This document shows positions 24,574 through 27,040 of a stretch of DNA of 27,040 nucleotides, piece by piece. Source of the DNA: UBA5336 sp964506685 (GTDB taxonomy: Bacteria > Pseudomonadota > Alphaproteobacteria > Caulobacterales > Hyphomonadaceae); the NCBI GenBank assembly GCA_964506685.1, contig CAZDMQ010000050.1, forward strand, positions 1 through 27,040, written 5' to 3'. Numbering within the stretch: the first letter of the stretch is position 1; each line of letters starts with the position of its first letter. Under the pieces are notes generated by a model. The model saw only the letters and a program-made list of their open reading frames with translations. It was not told where the DNA came from and ran no database searches. Position numbers and translations under genes: made by a program.

Positions 24574-25553
24574 TGCGGCGGCACCTCGAGGACGATCTTG
24601 CCGATATGGCCACCGGCCTGCATGCGGGCCTGGGCAGAGTCGGCCTCGGCCAGCGGGAAGCTGCTGTCGAGCACCGGGCGAATGGCGCCGGTGCCGACGG
24701 CGGTCCAGAAATGAGTTTCGATCGCGTCGCGGATCCCGCGCTTTTCCGCCGCGCTGCGGGCGCGCAGCGTCGTGCCGGTGAGGATGGCGCGCTTCAGCAT
24801 CAGCGGCATCAGGTTGAGCTCGACCTTCGGCCCGTTCTGGTAGGCGATGTTGCAGATGCGCCCGTCCTGACGGATGAGGCCGATATGCTTCTGCACATAG
24901 TCGCCGCCGACCATGTCGAGCACGACATCGGCGCCGCCGGCCGCGCTGACCACCTCGGCGAAGTCCTCGCTCCGGTAGTTGATGGGCCGGGTGGCGCCGA
25001 GACCGGCCATCACGTCCACCTTCGCATCGCTGCCGGCGGTCGCGAAGATCGCCCCGGCGCCCCATTCCCGGGCCATCTGGATCGCCATCACCCCGATGCC
25101 CGACGTGCCGCCCTGGCACAGGAAGGCCTCACCGGGCTTCAGGCCGCAGCGCTGGTAGACATTCGCCCACACGGTCATCATGGCCTCGGGCAGGCAGGCG
25201 GCGTGAACGAAGTCCATGCCCTCCGGTATCGCCAGGACCGAACCCTCGTCCACGGCCACCGCTTCGCCGTACCCGCCCCCGGCGAGCAGGGCGCAGACCC
25301 GGTCGCCGACCGACCAGCGGCTCACACCCGGTCCGGTCTCGGTGATGATGCCGGCGCATTCCAGCCCCATCGTCTCCGGGGCGCCGGGCGGCACCGGATA
25401 GAGCCCGCGGCGCTGCAACAGGTCGGCGCGGTTGATGCCGGCGGCGCGGATGCCGATGACCACCTCGCCCGCGCCTGCGCGCGGACGGGGCAGGGGCGCC
25501 AGCGCCAGTGATCCGTCCCCGCCGATTGCGATGGCCTGCATTGTGTCACCCAT
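24570..25553 (-). CDS. NAD(P)H:quinone oxidoreductase, zinc-independent MDR family
   Basis: A 327-residue medium-chain dehydrogenase/reductase of the quinone oxidoreductase (Qor/PIG3-like) group. It shows the N-terminal GroES-like part (GINRADLLQRRGLYPVPPGAP) and the nucleotide-binding fold with LCQGGTSGIGVMAIQMAR. The usual catalytic-zinc ligands of alcohol dehydrogenases are absent, and AGINRADLLQRRG is typical of PIG3-type quinone reductases. It would reduce quinones or enones with NADPH in the cytoplasm. Its stop overlaps the start of tsaD, coupling the two, although no functional link is obvious. It is divergent from the DUF1192-rcdA pair across about 105 bp. Confidence 0.88.
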   Translation of the reverse strand: MGDTMQAIAIGGDGSLALAPLPRPRAGAGEVVIGIRAAGINRADLLQRRGLYPVPPGAPETMGLECAGIITETGPGVSRWSVGDRVCALLAGGGYGEAVAVDEGSVLAIPEGMDFVHAACLPEAMMTVWANVYQRCGLKPGEAFLCQGGTSGIGVMAIQMAREWGAGAIFATAGSDAKVDVMAGLGATRPINYRSEDFAEVVSAAGGADVVLDMVGGDYVQKHIGLIRQDGRICNIAYQNGPKVELNLMPLMLKRAILTGTTLRARSAAEKRGIRDAIETHFWTAVGTGAIRPVLDSSFPLAEADSAQARMQAGGHIGKIVLEVPPQ

Positions 25554-25658
25554 GGCCCTGCTCCCTGCCTGTCAACCGTCCGCGCCCGGCGGGCGCTGAA
25601 TTAAATTGCTCGCCTTAGACTATCGTGTCTGTTTTGCTACAAGGAAAGGAGCAAAGCC

Positions 25659-25838
25659 ACGGATGACATCGCGCCACGCCCAGCACCTGCCAATGATCTC
25701 GAACGCCTGTCCGAGGACGACCTGCGCGAGCGGATCGCCGCCCTCAGGACGGAAATCGAGGCCTGCGAGGCCGAACTCCGGCGCAAGCAGGCCCACAGAA
25801 CGGCTGCCGATGCCTTGTTTGGCGGGCCGGATGCATGA
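25659..25838 (+). CDS. DUF1192 small protein, apparently starting at ACG
   Basis: A 59-residue acidic helical protein. The pattern DLERLSEDDLRERIAALRTEIEACEAEL, then R-x-x-AADALFG at the end, is that of DUF1192, a short coiled-coil family found next to the RcdA/DUF1465 gene in many alphaproteobacteria. Between the in-frame stop at 25602 and the coding region there is no ATG, GTG or TTG. The ACG at 25659 is preceded by a strong Shine-Dalgarno (AAGGAAAGGAG at 25641-25651) with seven bases in between, exactly where a start codon should be. The ATG at 25663 is in another frame and gives an unrelated peptide. Either ACG is used at low efficiency, or this is an ATG-to-ACG mutation or sequencing error. 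Function is unknown. Confidence 0.72.
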   Translation, partial: TDDIAPRPAPANDLERLSEDDLRERIAALRTEIEACEAELRRKQAHRTAADALFGGPDA

Positions 25839-25845
25839 GGGATGC

Positions 25846-25877
25846 GTTAAGGTCCCGGAAAGGGACGCACCCTTAAC
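25846..25877 (+). promoter_or_regulatory. Inverted repeat with TTAA half-sites upstream of rcdA
   Basis: GTTAAGG (25846-25852) and CCTTAAC (25871-25877) form a perfect 7-bp inverted repeat, and between them GTCCC (25852-25856) can pair with GGGAC (25862-25866) around a GGAAA loop. As DNA the arms resemble CtrA half-sites in opposite orientation, but the spacing (22 bp between the TTAA cores) is not the N7 of the CtrA box. As RNA it would be a bulged hairpin in the gap between the DUF1192 stop and rcdA. No T-run follows. Confidence 0.45.
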
Positions 25878-25910
25878 TTCCCGCCACGAGAAAGAACTGG
25901 ATCGGCACCC

Positions 25911-26456
25911 ATGGCAGACAGCCAGATCACGACCGGCCTGACCGGCGACCTTGATGCTTTTACCGGCGGCAAGCTGTTCGAAAGGCTGTTTGCCGAAGGC
26001 ATGGCGCTGGTCGAGGAGACGGCGACCTACCTCGACACGCGCGGACGCGAGCAGTCGCGCACGCTGCCGCGGGAAGCCAGCCTGACCTATGCCGCCTGGT
26101 CGATGGAACTGACGACGCGGCTGATGCAGGCGGCCAGCTGGCTGGTGATGCAGAAGGCCGTCCGCGATGGCGACATGGCTGTCGAGGATGCGCGCTCTCC
26201 GCGCTACCGGTTGACGCAGGACGAGACCGCGCTTGACCCTGACGCACAGCGCGGGCGCGGGCTGCCGGATGTCTTCCTAGACCTGGTTGAACGCACCGAG
26301 GCGCTGTTCGAGCGGCTCTGCCGGCTCGATCATGTGCTGTATGTCGAAGGCGAGCCCCCGGCCAGCCCGGTGACCGAGCAGATCGAAGCCCTGCGAGAGG
26401 CGGCGGCAAACGGCACATTCGACCCGCTTGCGGTGTGGCAGCGCGGCGCACGCTGA
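25911..26456 (+). CDS. rcdA: RcdA (DUF1465), regulator of CtrA degradation
   Basis: A 181-residue cytoplasmic protein of the DUF1465/RcdA family. Visible family features are the three-helix core with LFERLFAEGMALVEETATYLD, AYAAWSMELTTRLMQAASWLV-like helix 2 (actual TYAAWSMELTTRLMQAASW), and the third helix PDVFLDLVERTEALFERL, followed by a flexible acidic C-terminal part. In Caulobacter RcdA works with CpdR and PopA as an adaptor that delivers CtrA to ClpXP. The ATG at 25911 has only a weak Shine-Dalgarno. It is 72 bp after the DUF1192 gene, with an inverted repeat carrying TTAA half-sites in between. It marks a CtrA-ClpXP cell-cycle circuit, matching the PleC-like kinase 10 kb away. Confidence 0.88.
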   Translation: MADSQITTGLTGDLDAFTGGKLFERLFAEGMALVEETATYLDTRGREQSRTLPREASLTYAAWSMELTTRLMQAASWLVMQKAVRDGDMAVEDARSPRYRLTQDETALDPDAQRGRGLPDVFLDLVERTEALFERLCRLDHVLYVEGEPPASPVTEQIEALREAAANGTFDPLAVWQRGAR

Positions 26457-26529
26457 CCTCGTCAACGCCCGTGCCGTGCACGCTGGCAATGCCCGTGCTG
26501 GTCTCCCCCCAACCGGGCAGCGGCCGCGT

Positions 26530-27040
26530 TCAGTCCCCGGCAGCGGGCCGGTCGAGGGCGTTGAAGACGATCTCCCCGCCGACCATGGTGAGCACTGCGC
26601 TGGCGTCGAGGATCCCTGCGTCCGGCGCCTCAAGGAGGTCGCGGTCGAAGGCCGTGAGGTCGGCCAGCCGGCCCGGCGCAATGATGCCGAGGCGATCTTC
26701 CTGGAAACTCGCAAAGGCTGGCCATTCGGTCAGCATCCTGAGGGCGGTTTCGCGGTCGACAGCCTGTTCGGGATGCCAGCCCTCGCCACGGCTGCCGTCA
26801 AGGCCCCGGCGGACGGTGGCGGCATAGAACTCGATCGCCGGCAGGCCGACTTCGACGGGGGCGTCGGAGCCGGCGGCGACCACGGTGCCGGCATCAAGCA
26901 GGTCCTGCCAGGCATAGGCGCCGGCGAGCCGGTCCATGCCGAGCCGGGCCGGCGCGAAATAGAGATCGCCAATCGCGTGCGAGGGCTGCATGGAGGCGAT
27001 GAGGCCGGCCGGTGCGAGCCGGACGATGTCGTCGCCGGGG
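26530..27040 (-). CDS. Amidohydrolase, YtcJ-like (Amidohydro_3), N-terminus beyond window
   Basis: The visible 169 residues are the C-terminal part of a metal-dependent amidohydrolase; the frame is open to the window edge. ASMQPSHAIGD contains the conserved His of the barrel, DAGTVVAAGSDAPVE has the catalytic Asp of the late SD motif, and the end (RLGIIAPGRLADLTAFDRDLLE, then a small beta-sandwich strand set) is typical of the YtcJ/NfdA-like family. Substrates of these proteins are mostly unknown. The stop is a TGA at 26532-26530, and the gene converges on rcdA with a 73-bp gap in which I see no terminator. Any signal peptide would be outside the window. Confidence 0.85.
   Translation of the reverse strand, partial: PGDDIVRLAPAGLIASMQPSHAIGDLYFAPARLGMDRLAGAYAWQDLLDAGTVVAAGSDAPVEVGLPAIEFYAATVRRGLDGSRGEGWHPEQAVDRETALRMLTEWPAFASFQEDRLGIIAPGRLADLTAFDRDLLEAPDAGILDASAVLTMVGGEIVFNALDRPAAGD

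Noticed and set aside
25606..25941. A TTG-started 111-codon frame, and an ATG at 25663 within it, overlapping DUF1192
   Set aside because: The translation is Pro/Arg/Ser-rich and featureless; the DUF1192 pattern is in another frame.
26461..26505. Imperfect repeat of a GCCCGTGC-type word between rcdA and the amidohydrolase
   Set aside because: Short and imperfect in GC-rich DNA; no stem or terminator structure follows from it.

Overview
The window reads as chromosomal DNA of a high-GC alphaproteobacterium, most likely from the Caulobacterales/Hyphomonadales (Maricaulis/Hyphomonas-like) side. The reasons are a DUF1192 gene followed by rcdA (regulator of CtrA degradation), a PleC/DivJ-type histidine kinase preceded by a perfect CtrA box (TTAA-N7-TTAAC), a kdsB-pheA pair divergent from a membrane-anchored cytochrome c, and a STAS-fused MlaE permease. 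No tRNA, rRNA, CRISPR array, insertion sequence or phage gene was seen.

Layout. (1) 1-2187, minus strand: three tandem, translationally coupled paralogous single-pass membrane proteins (DUF6090-like) in visibly AT-richer DNA; the first is interrupted by an in-frame TAA and the last runs off the window. (2) 2450-5195, plus: a ThDP-dependent acetolactate-synthase-like enzyme and an epoxide hydrolase, 25 bp apart. (3) 5218-7919, minus: a GT39 membrane glycosyltransferase and a SAM methyltransferase, divergent from 8100-10371, plus: a soluble GT2 polyprenyl-phosphate sugar synthase-like enzyme, a TauE/SafE permease and a conserved hypothetical protein. (4) 10386-10802, minus: a VanZ-like membrane protein, divergent from pepN (10957-13548). 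(5) 13571-16147, plus: the CtrA box and a PleC-like hybrid-free kinase. (6) 16105-19796, minus: a four-gene Mla/MCE lipid-transport operon (permease with STAS domain, ATPase, MCE protein, auxiliary lipoprotein), whose end overlaps the kinase gene by 43 bp. (7) 19881-20897, plus: a DgcA-like enolase-superfamily racemase. (8) 20904-22483, minus: kdsB and pheA; 22763-23395, plus: cytochrome c. (9) 23485-25553, minus: a quinone oxidoreductase overlapping tsaD. (10) 25659-26456, plus: DUF1192 (apparently starting at ACG) and rcdA; the window ends in a minus-strand amidohydrolase without its N-terminus.

How it fits together. The larger part is housekeeping: outer-membrane lipid homeostasis (Mla operon, kdsB for Kdo activation), phenylalanine synthesis, tRNA t6A modification, peptide turnover and electron transport. 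Two cell-cycle loci (pleC-like kinase and rcdA) both belong to the DivK-CtrA circuit, and both carry TTAA-type elements upstream. GT2 and GT39 probably form a donor-synthesis/transfer pair for surface glycans.

The least explained parts are the AT-rich membrane-protein triplet with its stop codon, the non-AUG start of the DUF1192 gene, the competing hairpins at 7941-7979, and a 12-bp coding minisatellite in the MlaE STAS domain. All calls come from reading the sequence; no database search was run.
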